A stretch of 19,999 nucleotides of DNA from Planctomycetaceae bacterium UBA4732 (GTDB lineage Bacteria > Planctomycetota > Planctomycetia > Gemmatales > Gemmataceae), in the NCBI GenBank assembly GCA_002404095.1, contig DHJA01000257.1, positions 6,190-26,188 on the forward strand, in the 5' to 3' direction. Both the position numbers and the translations under genes were made by a program. Below the pieces are notes generated by a model that was given only the letters and a program-made list of their open reading frames with translations, was not told the origin of the DNA and searched no databases. Positions 5,312-16,239 of the stretch are shown here, one piece after another. Every line of letters begins with the position of its first letter. The first letter of the stretch is position 1.

Positions 5312-8059
5312 ATGTTGAACCGGCGCAGCGCGACTCGTCGCCCGAAATCCCTTCCCTCCACCACGAAGAGACCCGGCCCGAAGCTGTTCCTGGAAATGCT
5401 AGAAGAGCGCTGTCTGATGTCGGTAAGCATCGCTCCCACAAACAATAATAGCCTGGGCTACACTGGCCTGGACTTCAACCAGAGCGGAGGCTACGTCCCG
5501 CCCGACACCGTCGGCGCCGCCGGGCCGTCCAGCTATGTGGAATCCGTCAACCAGACGCTCGCCCTTTACAGCCCCAAGGCCACCGGTGCCTCCAAAGTCA
5601 CCGACAGCCTCTCGGATTTCTTGTTCACGGTGGGAGGACTCACAAGAGCCGACGCCCGCTCCGGCCTGTCCGACCCCATCGTCGCCTACGACGAACTGGC
5701 GGGTGCGGGGCGTTTTATCGTCGGCGATCAGGATGTCAATTTCAACACGCATGTCAGCGCCTTCGATATCGCCGTCTCCAAGACGAACAACCCGACCACG
5801 CTGACAACCGCGGACTGGAACTTCTACAAAATCACTACTACGGAGAGCGGCTTTGATGCCGACTATCCCGGCAACTTCGGCTACAACCACGACGGCTTCG
5901 CCTTCACCCTGAACATGTTCGGCGTCACCGGCGGAGGCCACGCCCAGATCGTCTCCGTCAACAGCAACGATCTGGCCAACGGAGTATCGCAGGCCAACCT
6001 CCACTCTTACAAGAACGACGTCAACGATTTCAGCCTCCGGCCAACGACCATGCACGGCTCGGCCGCCGGCGACCCGATGTGGCTGGTCACCGAGCACGGC
6101 AACAACGCCTCCATTGACGTCATCAAGATGACATCGTCGAACGGCACCATTTTGTCCAACTCCGCCACCTTCACCTACACGAACCTGGCGGTGAACTCGT
6201 ATTCCGGCGTGGTGAACCCCCTCAACCCCAACGGCACGGTCATCACCAACAACATCGACTCGCGGATCATGAAGGCCGCGGAGGCGAACAACATCCTCGT
6301 GGCCACCCACGCCGTCTCCGTTTCCTCGACCCAGGACGTTGCCCAGTGGTACGCCATCGACCTTAGCAGCGGGACGCCCACGCTCTCCCAGCAGGGCCGA
6401 GTTAGCGCCGGCAACAACACATACATCTATTACCCGGGAATCGACATCAATTCCTCCGGCCAGATCGGCATGAGCTACATGCGATCCGGGACGGACGCCT
6501 CCACCGACTACATGTCCATGTGGGTCACGGGCCGAACCTCGGGCGACGTATCCGGGACGATGGAGGCGCCAGTCCTCGTGCCGGCCGGGACCGGCCAGGC
6601 AAACTACCACGACTTCTCAACCGGCGGCCGGGCCGGCGACCTCAGCGGCATCAACGTCGATCCGACCGACGGCAGCTTCTGGGCGGCCAACGAGTTCGCC
6701 AACACCGAGGCGACTGCCAACTGGGGGACGGCCATCGCCAACTTCACCATCAGCAACCCGCTCCCCTCCACCGACATGGCGGTCACGGCCACCGGGCCGT
6801 CCTCCGTCACGGCCGGCGCCAACGCCACGTACACCATCACGATCATCAACAACGGCCCCAACGCCGCCCAGGGCGTCGTCCTGTCCGATACCCTGCCGGC
6901 CGGTTCGGTCTTCGTGTCGATGACGCAGACCACGGGAACCGACACCTTTACCCTGTCGCAATCGGGCGGCGCCACCGCCAATATTGCCTCCGGCAGCTCG
7001 GATACCTTCACTCTGGTGGTCTCCGCTTCCGCCAGCCTGGCCAACGGCGCGGCGTTCAACAACACGTCCTCCGTCAGCGCCCAGAACCCTGATCCCAACA
7101 CCGCCAACAACAGCGCCACCGTCACCGGGTCGGTCGTCAACAACAACCCCAACGCCGACCTGTCGGTCAGCGTCTCCGGGCCTACCACCGGTAATGAGGG
7201 CGACACCGTCACCTACACCATCACGGTTACCAACGCCGGCCCCGCCAGCGCCTCCGGCGTCACCCTCACCGACACCCTTGGGTCCATCCTGAACTTCAAG
7301 TCCGCTCAGGGGACGTTCACGCAGTCGGGCGGCGTGGTCACCTTCTCCCTGGGAACCATCGCCGCCGGTGGGACCGTCACGGCGTCGGTCACCGCCCAGG
7401 CCGTCGAGGACGGTAGCACCAGCAACGCTGTCTCGGTCAGCAGCAGCAGCCCCGACCCCAACTCGGTCAACGACAGCGCCAGCGTGACCACGTCGTTCGC
7501 CGAGCCAGCGATCGTCGTCTCCGGACCCAAAACCACGAAGTCCCAGACGCTGACCAACGTCCAGGTGGCGACCTTCACCCACGCCAGCGGGGTGGAGCCG
7601 ACCAGCGCCTTCACAGCCACCATCAACTGGGGCGACGGCACCCTGACCTCGGCGGACGCCATCGCGCTGTCGGGCGCCACCTACACCGTAACCGGCTCAC
7701 ACCACTATGCGAGTGGCGGCAAGCACACCATTAAGACAACTGTGACGGAAGCAGGCAACTCCCCGAACGGCGGCGGCGATTTTCTACTCAGCAAGGTAGA
7801 CCCCGCCGGACCCGACTTGCCGGTTCAGCTTGAAAGGGTGGGCGAGGGCGACTCGAGCGGCGGCGCGCACTTCCACCGGATTGTGCACGACCATGCGCTA
7901 CTGTTTGGTTCTTGGGACCAGGACAAACACAGGCGAGCCGCCCTGGATAACATCTTTTCCGAGCGGATTGCGCGCGACCATCCGCTGCTGTTTGGCTCTT
8001 GGGACGAGGAAATAGACAGGCGAGCCGCCGTGGACAACATCTTTCCCGACTTGGCGTAA
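5312..8059 (+). CDS. Large surface or secreted protein: planctomycete extracellular motif, beta-propeller-like region, two DUF11 domains, PKD-like domain
   Basis: A 915-aa protein with GGAG 8 nt before its ATG. The N-terminus is basic and then has FLEMLEERCLMSV at about residues 30-42, the planctomycete extracellular N-terminal motif seen on exported proteins. Residues about 50-485 are rich in G, N, S, T and D with repeated beta-strand segments (PPDTVGAAGPSSYVESVNQ, DYPGNFGYNHDGFAFTLN), possibly a beta-propeller; no catalytic motif is recognised. DUF11 domains lie at about 489-606 and 614-728, each with the TYTITxxNxGP and PDPN..NNSA signatures. A PKD-like or Calx-beta-like domain lies at about 731-815 (INWGDGT, HHYASGGKHTI). 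The tail has two 29-residue repeats (856-884, 885-913) around LLFGSWD and RRAAxDNIF. A role in adhesion or the cell surface is inferred from domain type only. Confidence 0.85.
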   Translation: MLNRRSATRRPKSLPSTTKRPGPKLFLEMLEERCLMSVSIAPTNNNSLGYTGLDFNQSGGYVPPDTVGAAGPSSYVESVNQTLALYSPKATGASKVTDSLSDFLFTVGGLTRADARSGLSDPIVAYDELAGAGRFIVGDQDVNFNTHVSAFDIAVSKTNNPTTLTTADWNFYKITTTESGFDADYPGNFGYNHDGFAFTLNMFGVTGGGHAQIVSVNSNDLANGVSQANLHSYKNDVNDFSLRPTTMHGSAAGDPMWLVTEHGNNASIDVIKMTSSNGTILSNSATFTYTNLAVNSYSGVVNPLNPNGTVITNNIDSRIMKAAEANNILVATHAVSVSSTQDVAQWYAIDLSSGTPTLSQQGRVSAGNNTYIYYPGIDINSSGQIGMSYMRSGTDASTDYMSMWVTGRTSGDVSGTMEAPVLVPAGTGQANYHDFSTGGRAGDLSGINVDPTDGSFWAANEFANTEATANWGTAIANFTISNPLPSTDMAVTATGPSSVTAGANATYTITIINNGPNAAQGVVLSDTLPAGSVFVSMTQTTGTDTFTLSQSGGATANIASGSSDTFTLVVSASASLANGAAFNNTSSVSAQNPDPNTANNSATVTGSVVNNNPNADLSVSVSGPTTGNEGDTVTYTITVTNAGPASASGVTLTDTLGSILNFKSAQGTFTQSGGVVTFSLGTIAAGGTVTASVTAQAVEDGSTSNAVSVSSSSPDPNSVNDSASVTTSFAEPAIVVSGPKTTKSQTLTNVQVATFTHASGVEPTSAFTATINWGDGTLTSADAIALSGATYTVTGSHHYASGGKHTIKTTVTEAGNSPNGGGDFLLSKVDPAGPDLPVQLERVGEGDSSGGAHFHRIVHDHALLFGSWDQDKHRRAALDNIFSERIARDHPLLFGSWDEEIDRRAAVDNIFPDLA

Positions 8060-8249
8060 GAGGCCTAACGGTTTCGGTCAGGACTACGCGGGATTCGACG
8101 ACAGGTTCCCGTTTCCGCAGGCGGGCGAGCGGTCCGCCGTGGCTCCACTCATTCCGCTGGGGTGGGCGTACCGAATCCTTCAGTCCCCGGCGGCGCGCTT
8201 TGGAGTCAGGACGGCGGCCCTCGGGCTGACGCTGACCTACGCTACAGGC

Positions 8250-9713
8250 CTAAGCCATCAATTGTGGCACGATGCGCGCCGGCTCGACGCCCGTAAGCCG
8301 TTGGTCCAACCCCTGCGAACGGTAGGTGAACTTCAGGTGGTCGAAGCCAAGCAGGCGTAAGACCGTCGCCTGAAAATCGTGGACCGGGACGGGGTTTTCG
8401 ACGACGTTGTAGGAGAAATCGTCGGTTTCGCCGTGGATCGCGCCCGCTTTCGAGCCGCCGCCGGCCATCCACATCGTGTAGCAGCGCGGGTGATGATCGC
8501 GGCCGTAGTTCTGCTTGGTCAGGCCGCCTTGCGAGTAGATCGTCCGGCCGAATTCGCCGCCCCATATCACCAATGTGGAGTCGTAGAGTCCCTTATTCTT
8601 CAAATCCTGAATAAGCCCGGAACACGCCTGATCCACGTCGCGGCACTGATCGGGCAGCCGGCCGGCTACGTTGCCGTGTACGTCCCAATTGTTGTGGTAA
8701 ATCTGCACGAAGCGCACGCCGCGCTCGACCATGCGCCGCGCCAGCAGAGTCGTGTTGGCGAATGTGCCGGGCTTTTTTGCCGCGTCGCCGTAGAGCTTGA
8801 ACGTATTCTCCGGCTCCTTCGTCAAATCGGTTAGATCGGGTACACTGGCCTGCATTCGGAAGGCCATCTCGTACTGCTCGATGCGCGTGTGCGTCTCCGG
8901 ATCGCCCACGGTCTTGTAGTTCATTTCGTTGAGCGCGTTGAGTCCGTCGAGGGTCTTGCGGCGCACTTCCGGAGAAACGCCATCCGGATTGTTGATGTAA
9001 AGGATCGGGTCGCCGGCCGTGCGGAAGGAGACGCCCGCATGTTCACCGGGCAGATAACCCGACGACCACAGGCGCGCGGAGATGGCCTGCACCTGCTCGG
9101 TGTTGGTCGGCTTGGCGACAAGCACGACGAAAGTCGGCAGGTTCTGATTGAGCGATCCCAGCCCATAGGACGCCCACGCTCCGAGACAAGGCCGGCCGGT
9201 ATTCTGGTTGCCGGTCTGCATGAAGGTGATGGCCGGCTCGTGGTTGATGGCTTCGGTCTGCATACTGCGGATGAAGCACATATCATCGACCATCTTGGCC
9301 GTGTGCGGCAGTAGCTCGGACACCCACATACCGGATTTGCCGTGTTGAGCGAACTTGTACATCGACGGCGCGATGGGGAAACGCGCTTGTCCCGAGGTCA
9401 TGCCGGTGAGGCGTTGGCCCTGGCGCACGGAATCGGGCAAATCCTTGTCGTAAAAGTCGTTCATCTTCGGCTTGTAGTCGTACAGATCCATCTGCGGCGG
9501 CCCACCGACCATGTGCAGATAGATGACCTGCTTGGCCTTGGCGGGGAAAACCGTTTCGGGCATGGAGGCGCCGATGCCGGTCTTGGTGCCATTGGCGAGG
9601 AGTCGGCCTCCGCCGAGCAGCGAGGCCAAAGCGGCGTAGCCGACGGCGTTGACGCCGCGGCCCAAGAACTGGCGACGCGACTCGGATAGGGCGTAATCAT
9701 TGAAAAGGCTCAT
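8250..9713 (-). CDS. DUF1501 family protein with twin-arginine signal
   Basis: A 487-aa protein. The N-terminus has SRRQFLGRG (twin arginines at 13-14) followed by a hydrophobic stretch AVGYAALASLLGG, the usual Tat-type signal of this family. Family motifs include HMVGGPPQMDLYDYKP, SELLPHTAKMVDDMCFIRSM, HEPAITFMQTG, RPCLGAWASYGLGS, WGGEFGRT and a DHHPRCYTMWMAGGG segment. DUF1501 proteins have an alkaline phosphatase/sulfatase-like fold and are greatly expanded in planctomycetes, almost always next to DUF1549/DUF1553 proteins; their substrate is not established. Start 9713 is chosen for GGAG 7 nt upstream and the position of the Tat signal; an upstream in-frame start at 9776 would translate the REP hairpin. 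The matching partner gene lies upstream at 10583-13765, separated by the RAYT insertion. Confidence 0.92.
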   Translation of the reverse strand: MSLFNDYALSESRRQFLGRGVNAVGYAALASLLGGGRLLANGTKTGIGASMPETVFPAKAKQVIYLHMVGGPPQMDLYDYKPKMNDFYDKDLPDSVRQGQRLTGMTSGQARFPIAPSMYKFAQHGKSGMWVSELLPHTAKMVDDMCFIRSMQTEAINHEPAITFMQTGNQNTGRPCLGAWASYGLGSLNQNLPTFVVLVAKPTNTEQVQAISARLWSSGYLPGEHAGVSFRTAGDPILYINNPDGVSPEVRRKTLDGLNALNEMNYKTVGDPETHTRIEQYEMAFRMQASVPDLTDLTKEPENTFKLYGDAAKKPGTFANTTLLARRMVERGVRFVQIYHNNWDVHGNVAGRLPDQCRDVDQACSGLIQDLKNKGLYDSTLVIWGGEFGRTIYSQGGLTKQNYGRDHHPRCYTMWMAGGGSKAGAIHGETDDFSYNVVENPVPVHDFQATVLRLLGFDHLKFTYRSQGLDQRLTGVEPARIVPQLMA

Positions 9714-9749
9714 CGGAGGTCTCCGAAAGTATGGGCGCCATTCAACATG

Positions 9750-9774
9750 GTGGGGCGCCCGCTCCGCGGGCGCC
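9750..9774 (+). repeat. GTGG-type REP hairpin on the 3' side of the RAYT gene
   Basis: GTGG at 9750-9753 is followed by a perfect 9-bp stem (9754-9762 with 9766-9774) around a TCC loop. The stem is GGCGCCCGC, unlike the GCGACTCGC of the 5' copies, but every difference is matched on the other arm. A partial copy of its right arm and flank (GGGCGCCATTCAAC) is repeated just upstream at 9733-9746. The unit is in opposite orientation to the copies at 10521-10578. Confidence 0.85.
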
Positions 9775-9797
9775 ATTCAACCCGGGCGGCCCGTCCC

Positions 9798-10475
9798 TCA
9801 TTCCAGGTTAACGCGCGTATAATGGACGAAATCATCTGATCGCAGCCCCGCACGTCGGGGATTGTCCGCAACATATTTCCGCAAATACTCAAATTGCTCC
9901 GGCCTTCGCACCAAATGGTCAAAGGCGTCGTCTTCCCAAAAATGGCCACGCCGGCCCAAAGCTCGGTTGATCTGCACGGCGGTGTAGTGTTTCCACGAGG
10001 CGCATTGCTTCAACATCTGCTCAGGCGAGAGAAAAGCGGCCAATACGTGGACGTGGTTCGGCATAACCACAAAGTCCGTAAGGAAGTACCGATCGCCGTC
10101 GAAAAACCTCAGACTGTCCACCACGACGCCAGCCAGTTCCGGCCGCCGCAGCGGGCAGGTTCCGCGGCATTCGTCGAGGCTCTCTTCCCAGCGCGCCGAA
10201 AACATTCGATGAAACTCCTGGCGGACGGCGGGAGCCAGTTGGGTGAGGCGTTCTCGCCAATTTTCTTTGCACGGATCGATCTCGTGCTGGAGGAGCCACC
10301 CCTTTCGCTCGGTTGCCCAGGCTTCGACCACTTTCCACGGCATCGAATCCCAGGTGCGCCAGGTTAGGAAGCAAAGCGTCCCCGCTTGCGCCCAGTGGGG
10401 GAGGTGCGCGCGCTCGGTAACGAGTAAATCCTCTTCACGGTCGAAAAACCGAAATCGTTCGGTGACTTCCGCCAT
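9798..10475 (-). CDS. REP-associated tyrosine transposase (RAYT, Y1/HUH family)
   Basis: A 225-aa protein of the IS200-like Y1 superfamily. It has the HUH metal-binding motif as VVMPNHVHVL (H141, H143), then GHFWEDDAFDHLVRRPEQFEYLRKYVADNPRRAGL, the usual C-terminal RAYT pattern in which Y201 (or Y197) is the candidate nucleophile. RAYTs such as E. coli TnpA-REP cut single-stranded REP hairpins that carry a 5' GTRG-type tetranucleotide; they are usually single-copy and do not move as insertion sequences. Here GTGG-headed hairpins lie 23 bp after the stop and 46-103 bp before the start, as expected of a REPtron. The ribosome binding site is weak. No frameshift or stop is seen, so the enzyme appears intact. 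It sits between two genes that are usually neighbours. Confidence 0.88.
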   Translation of the reverse strand: MAEVTERFRFFDREEDLLVTERAHLPHWAQAGTLCFLTWRTWDSMPWKVVEAWATERKGWLLQHEIDPCKENWRERLTQLAPAVRQEFHRMFSARWEESLDECRGTCPLRRPELAGVVVDSLRFFDGDRYFLTDFVVMPNHVHVLAAFLSPEQMLKQCASWKHYTAVQINRALGRRGHFWEDDAFDHLVRRPEQFEYLRKYVADNPRRAGLRSDDFVHYTRVNLE

Positions 10476-10520
10476 GAGAATGACCAGGGTTGCTGGGGGC
10501 GAGTCGTTGTACCTTGTAAT

Positions 10521-10578
10521 GCGACTCGCGGAGCGAGTCGCCCACTCTCCAATGCGACTCGCGGAGCGAGTCGCCCAC
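10521..10578 (-). repeat. Tandem pair of GTGG-type REP hairpins on the 5' side of the RAYT gene
   Basis: Two identical 9-bp stems (10521-10529 with 10533-10541; 10554-10562 with 10566-10574), each with a 3-nt loop (TCC on the minus strand) and a GTGG head on the minus strand (10542-10545, 10575-10578). The units are direct repeats 33 bp apart. The first lies only a few bases after the TAA of the DUF1549/1553 gene, so the pair may also mark the end of that transcript or protect its RNA 3' end. Confidence 0.9.
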
Positions 10579-10582
10579 CATT

Positions 10583-13761
<3,179 letters not shown>

Positions 13762-13765
<4 letters not shown>

Positions 13766-14523
13766 GTGCGGCCCCTCTTTCGATGACGCGACTCTTTTTT
13801 ATCTCTTGAATCGCCCGCCGGTCGGGTCGGCATGGCCCGGCTCCAATAGCGGATGCCGGAGCAGATGTGCCGCGCCATGGCGCGGACGGCCGCCTTCCGT
13901 TCGCTGGCGATCAACGCCTCGACGATGGCAAGATGTTCCCGCGCCTCTTCCGTGAGGCGGTGGAAGTCGTTGCACGCTTCGTCGTGTTCCCAGGCCACGT
14001 CGCGGAAGACGCGGAACAACGTCTTGAGCCGGCCGATTTCCTTCGCCAAGAAGCCGTTGCCACACGACTCGGCAATCAGGTCGTGCAGCCGGCTGTCCAC
14101 TTCGCGGGCCTCTTGAATGAAGCGGCCGCCCGTGGGCGACTCGACCGCCATTAAACGCCGAAGGTCGCCGGCCAGGGCGTGAAGCTCCGCCAAGTCGATG
14201 CGGCCGCAAGCCGAACGCGCCGCTTCGCACTCCAGGGCGCGACGCACTTGACAGACTTCACGGACCTCTTTTTGCGTAATGCGACGGACCACGGCGCCGC
14301 GGTTGGGCAATAGATCGATGACGCCGACGCCGGCCAAGGCGATCAGGGCTTCGCGGATGGGCGTATGGCTGACGCCGAAGCGTTTCGCCAGTTCCTGCGT
14401 CACCAAATGCGCGCCGGCCCGCAGCCGGCCGTGAACCACATCGGCCAGAAGGGACTGGACGATTGCCTGCCGCCGAAGGCCGCGACAGCACTTTAACACA
14501 TCGGCTTCGGGGGTTGCGGCCAA
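13762..14523 (-). CDS. GntR-family (FadR/FCD type) transcriptional regulator
   Basis: A 253-aa protein. The winged HTH covers about residues 20-85 (RQAIVQSLLADVVHGRLRAG, then KRFGVSHTPIREALIALAG, the GntR signature), followed by an all-helical FCD effector domain (RRALECEAARSACG, DSRLHDLIAESCGN, EHLAIVEALIASERKAAVRAMARHI). FCD regulators usually sense organic acids or sugar acids. I place the start at a TTG (14523) with GGAG 8 nt upstream. The frame stays open to 14643, but the TTG there is the -35 box of a consensus promoter, so it cannot be the start of that transcript. The stop overlaps the next start as ATGA, indicating coupling with the DUF1549/1553 gene; it is probably the local regulator of that operon. 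The C-terminal tail (KKESRHRKRGR) is very basic. Confidence 0.88.
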
Positions 14524-14614
14524 TGCTGCGACTCCGCGGTGAGAATCAGCTTCGTTCGGAAGGACGAGTCTGTACGGCCGAACCGGAGACTCGGACAAAG
14601 GCAGGCTTAATCTA

Positions 14615-14643
14615 ATTGTACTCAGCCGGAATCGGCCGGTCAA
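14615..14643 (-). promoter_or_regulatory. Consensus sigma-70 promoter of the GntR-DUF1549/1553 operon
   Basis: On the minus strand TTGACC (14638-14643) and TACAAT (14615-14620) are spaced by exactly 17 bp. Transcription would start near 14608, about 85 nt before the proposed TTG start codon at 14523. Confidence 0.75.
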
Positions 14644-14644
14644 G

Positions 14645-14679
14645 GGATTCTGTAGAATCCGCGCCGATTTGTATAGAAT
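14645..14679. promoter_or_regulatory. Possible operator next to the GntR promoter
   Basis: 14645-14660 is a palindrome with 7-bp arms (GGATTCT and AGAATCC) and a 2-nt centre, directly upstream of the -35 box. A related half-site, ATTTGTATAGAAT, lies at 14667-14679. Position and symmetry suit binding of a dimeric regulator such as the GntR protein itself, but no family consensus is matched exactly. Confidence 0.4.
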
Positions 14680-14690
14680 GGCGATTGATC

Positions 14691-14775
14691 GGCGAACGGC
14701 CGGCGTAAGCCGGCTGGTGCGTCACCAAGTCGGCGATAACGTGACGTACCAGCCGGCTAACGCCGGCCGTTCGCC
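14691..14775. repeat. Long palindromic repeat (GGCGTAAGC family), copy 3
   Basis: Arms 14691-14718 and 14748-14775 are 28-bp reverse complements with one mismatch; the inner bases pair further (CGTCAC with GTGACG). The arms are nearly identical to those at 4914-4995. It lies between the sigma factor terminator and the GntR promoter. Confidence 0.85.
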
Positions 14776-14781
14776 TTAGCA

Positions 14782-14818
14782 GAAACAAAAACGGCCCGGA
14801 GCGTTCCACTCCGGGCCG
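14782..14818 (-). terminator. Rho-independent terminator of the sigma-70 gene
   Basis: A perfect 10-bp GC-rich stem (14792-14801 with 14809-14818), 7-nt loop, followed on the minus strand by TTTTTGTTT. It begins 20 nt after the stop of the sigma gene. Confidence 0.85.
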
Positions 14819-14837
14819 GACACTTCCCTGATGAATC

Positions 14838-15842
14838 TCAACCAAGCAGCAGGCTCGGCTCCCAGCCGACGCGTTCAGCGGAGGCCCGCAGTTTTTCGAG
14901 GGCGCGGTTCTGGATCTGACGGACGCGCTCCTTGCTGATGCGCAACAGGTGGCCGATCTGCCGCAGGCTGTGCGTACCGTGACCGGTCAGCCCGAAACGA
15001 AGGTCAAGCACTTTGCGCTCGCGCGGCCGGAGGTTCTCCATCAAGAATTGCAGTGACTCCTGCCGTTCGGCATTAGTGCGGAGCGTGGAACTCTCGTTAT
15101 CCGGCATTGCTTCGGTGAGCTTGAAATCGCTGTCGTCGTCGAGGACGGCGTTGAGGGATACCGGCGTGCGCGTTGCGGTCTGCAAGTGGGTCAGGTGTTC
15201 GAGGCTGCTGCCAGTGCGCGCCGCCAATTCCTGCGGGCTGGGCAGGTGTTTGCCGCCGTGGGCCAACGCCTCGGATTCCTGCTGTAGCAGGCCGAGTTCC
15301 TGGAGATGGTGCGGCGACAAGCTGACCAGATGACTCTGGCGCGCGACGGCGATTTGCAGTGTTTGCCGAATCCACCACGTCGCGTAGGTCGCCAGCCGGG
15401 TGCCGTGGCTCACGTCGAAGCGGTCGATGGCCTGCATCAGGCCGCAGACGGCTTCCTGGAGCAAGTCGGCGTAGCTCAGGGCGTGGTGGCGAAAGCGCTT
15501 GGCCACGTGGGCGGCGAGCCGGATGTTGGCCGAAGCCAGCCGGTGCTTCAAGTGGATGTAGCGGTCGTGCAGCCGGCGGATGGCCGGAACCGTGCGCGCC
15601 TCTTCGCCGTCGTGTTCGCGGATGAACTGGGCCATCGGCCACGGTTCAAGCGGCGGCCGGTGCTGGCGGAGGCGCGGGAAGTTGCGGATGAGTACCCGCA
15701 CCAACTCGCATTTCGTTTCCCAGAAGTCCGCCAGGAGGCCTCGCTCCTCTTCCGGCGTCAACAGGTCGGAGGAGAAGATCGTGGTCGGGACAAATTGCCC
15801 GTCTTCCGTTTCGTCTGGCCGCGTGATGCGCTTTGTCTTCAT
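14838..15842 (-). CDS. RNA polymerase sigma-70 factor, group 2-like (RpoD/RpoS-related)
   Basis: A 334-aa sigma factor. Region 2 lies at about 101-172: RLASANIRLAAHVAKRF, YADLLQEAVCGLMQAIDRFD, and the -10-reading segment YATWWIRQTLQIAVARQS. Region 3 is at about 175-240 with SPQELAARTGSS. Region 4 is at about 263-322, with LRPRERKVLDLRFG and the -35-binding HTH SLRQIGHLLRISKERVRQIQNRALEKLR. It lacks the long region 1.1 and non-conserved insert of RpoD, so it is probably an alternative sigma of the stress or stationary-phase type rather than the housekeeping factor. Residues 41-95 form a lineage-specific linker. AGGGAAAG precedes the ATG by 6 nt. The gene has its own terminator, a promoter at 16098-16126 and a leader of about 250 nt with the 36-nt hairpin repeat. 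Confidence 0.92.
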   Translation of the reverse strand: MKTKRITRPDETEDGQFVPTTIFSSDLLTPEEERGLLADFWETKCELVRVLIRNFPRLRQHRPPLEPWPMAQFIREHDGEEARTVPAIRRLHDRYIHLKHRLASANIRLAAHVAKRFRHHALSYADLLQEAVCGLMQAIDRFDVSHGTRLATYATWWIRQTLQIAVARQSHLVSLSPHHLQELGLLQQESEALAHGGKHLPSPQELAARTGSSLEHLTHLQTATRTPVSLNAVLDDDSDFKLTEAMPDNESSTLRTNAERQESLQFLMENLRPRERKVLDLRFGLTGHGTHSLRQIGHLLRISKERVRQIQNRALEKLRASAERVGWEPSLLLG

Positions 15843-15865
15843 AGCCGTCTTTCCCTACTGCTAGA

Positions 15866-15901
15866 GTTTCAACCCGCTCCCGGCCCGTAGGCCGAGGAAA
15901 C
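15866..15901 (-). repeat. 36-nt hairpin element resembling an isolated CRISPR repeat, copy 2
   Basis: On the plus strand it begins GTTTCAA and ends GGAAAC, and aligns without gaps to 1617-1652. The stem retains its core around a CGTA loop, but the outer part has two mismatches and a wobble pair. It lies 23 bp before the sigma factor start codon, within its leader. A single unit is present, so this is not an array. Confidence 0.6.
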
Positions 15902-15926
15902 CCACCGTCGTCAGGCCGTCCTCAAA

Positions 15927-16033
15927 GACGAATCACGAAAGCACGAAAGACGAAAACACGAAAAAAGGCCAGGGAGAGAGTTGTCTTCCTTACTCTTCTT
16001 CCGTTTCGAGTTTTCGTCCTTTCGTAATTCGTC
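15927..16033. repeat. ACGAAA-rich imperfect inverted repeat
   Basis: 15927-15963 is a run of short CACGAAAG/GACGAAAA-type units. 16004-16033 is its reverse complement apart from one 7-nt unit and a few substitutions. The two arms enclose about 40 bp. It lies in the transcribed leader of the sigma gene. Confidence 0.6.
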
Positions 16034-16097
16034 TTCGCTGGCGACCGCTCCTCCTTGAGATTGGGCGCTCCTTCACAGTTTCCTTACACGTCGGCCC

Positions 16098-16126
16098 ATT
16101 GTAAAGGGGCCAGCGGATCATATCAA
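16098..16126 (-). promoter_or_regulatory. Sigma-70-type promoter for the group-2 sigma gene
   Basis: On the minus strand TTGATA (16121-16126) and TACAAT (16098-16103) are spaced by 17 bp. Transcription would start near 16091, about 250 nt before the ATG at 15842. Confidence 0.6.
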
Positions 16127-16210
16127 GGGTTATTCCCAAAAAGTTGCGATGGACTTTTCTTCCGCTATTTCCGGCCATGCGGCAATGTCTTTCCGCGCGG
16201 GCCGCATCCG

Positions 16211-16239
16211 TTGGCTTTTCACGCTCCGCCAGCTATAAC
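16211..16239 (+). promoter_or_regulatory. Sigma-70-type promoter for the diguanylate cyclase gene
   Basis: TTGGCT (16211-16216) and TATAAC (16234-16239) are spaced by 17 bp, about 95 nt upstream of the TTG start codon. Confidence 0.5.

Noticed and set aside
5399..7582. Long minus-strand frames opposite the surface protein gene (403 and 321 codons)
   Set aside because: Gly/Val/Arg-rich shadow translations of a GC-rich repeat gene; the plus strand carries the recognised domains.
64..8200. Shared 17-mer AGTCCCCGGCGGCGCG-like at about 65-80 and 8184-8200
   Set aside because: A short GC-rich match without a palindrome or wider similarity; one copy is in coding sequence. It may be a degenerate dispersed repeat but cannot be supported.
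8060..8249. Gap between the convergent surface protein and DUF1501 genes
   Set aside because: Searched for a terminator hairpin or small gene and found none that could be supported.
9714..9776. N-terminal extension of the DUF1501 protein to 9776
   Set aside because: It would translate the REP hairpin and displace the Tat signal; GGAG precedes the start at 9713.
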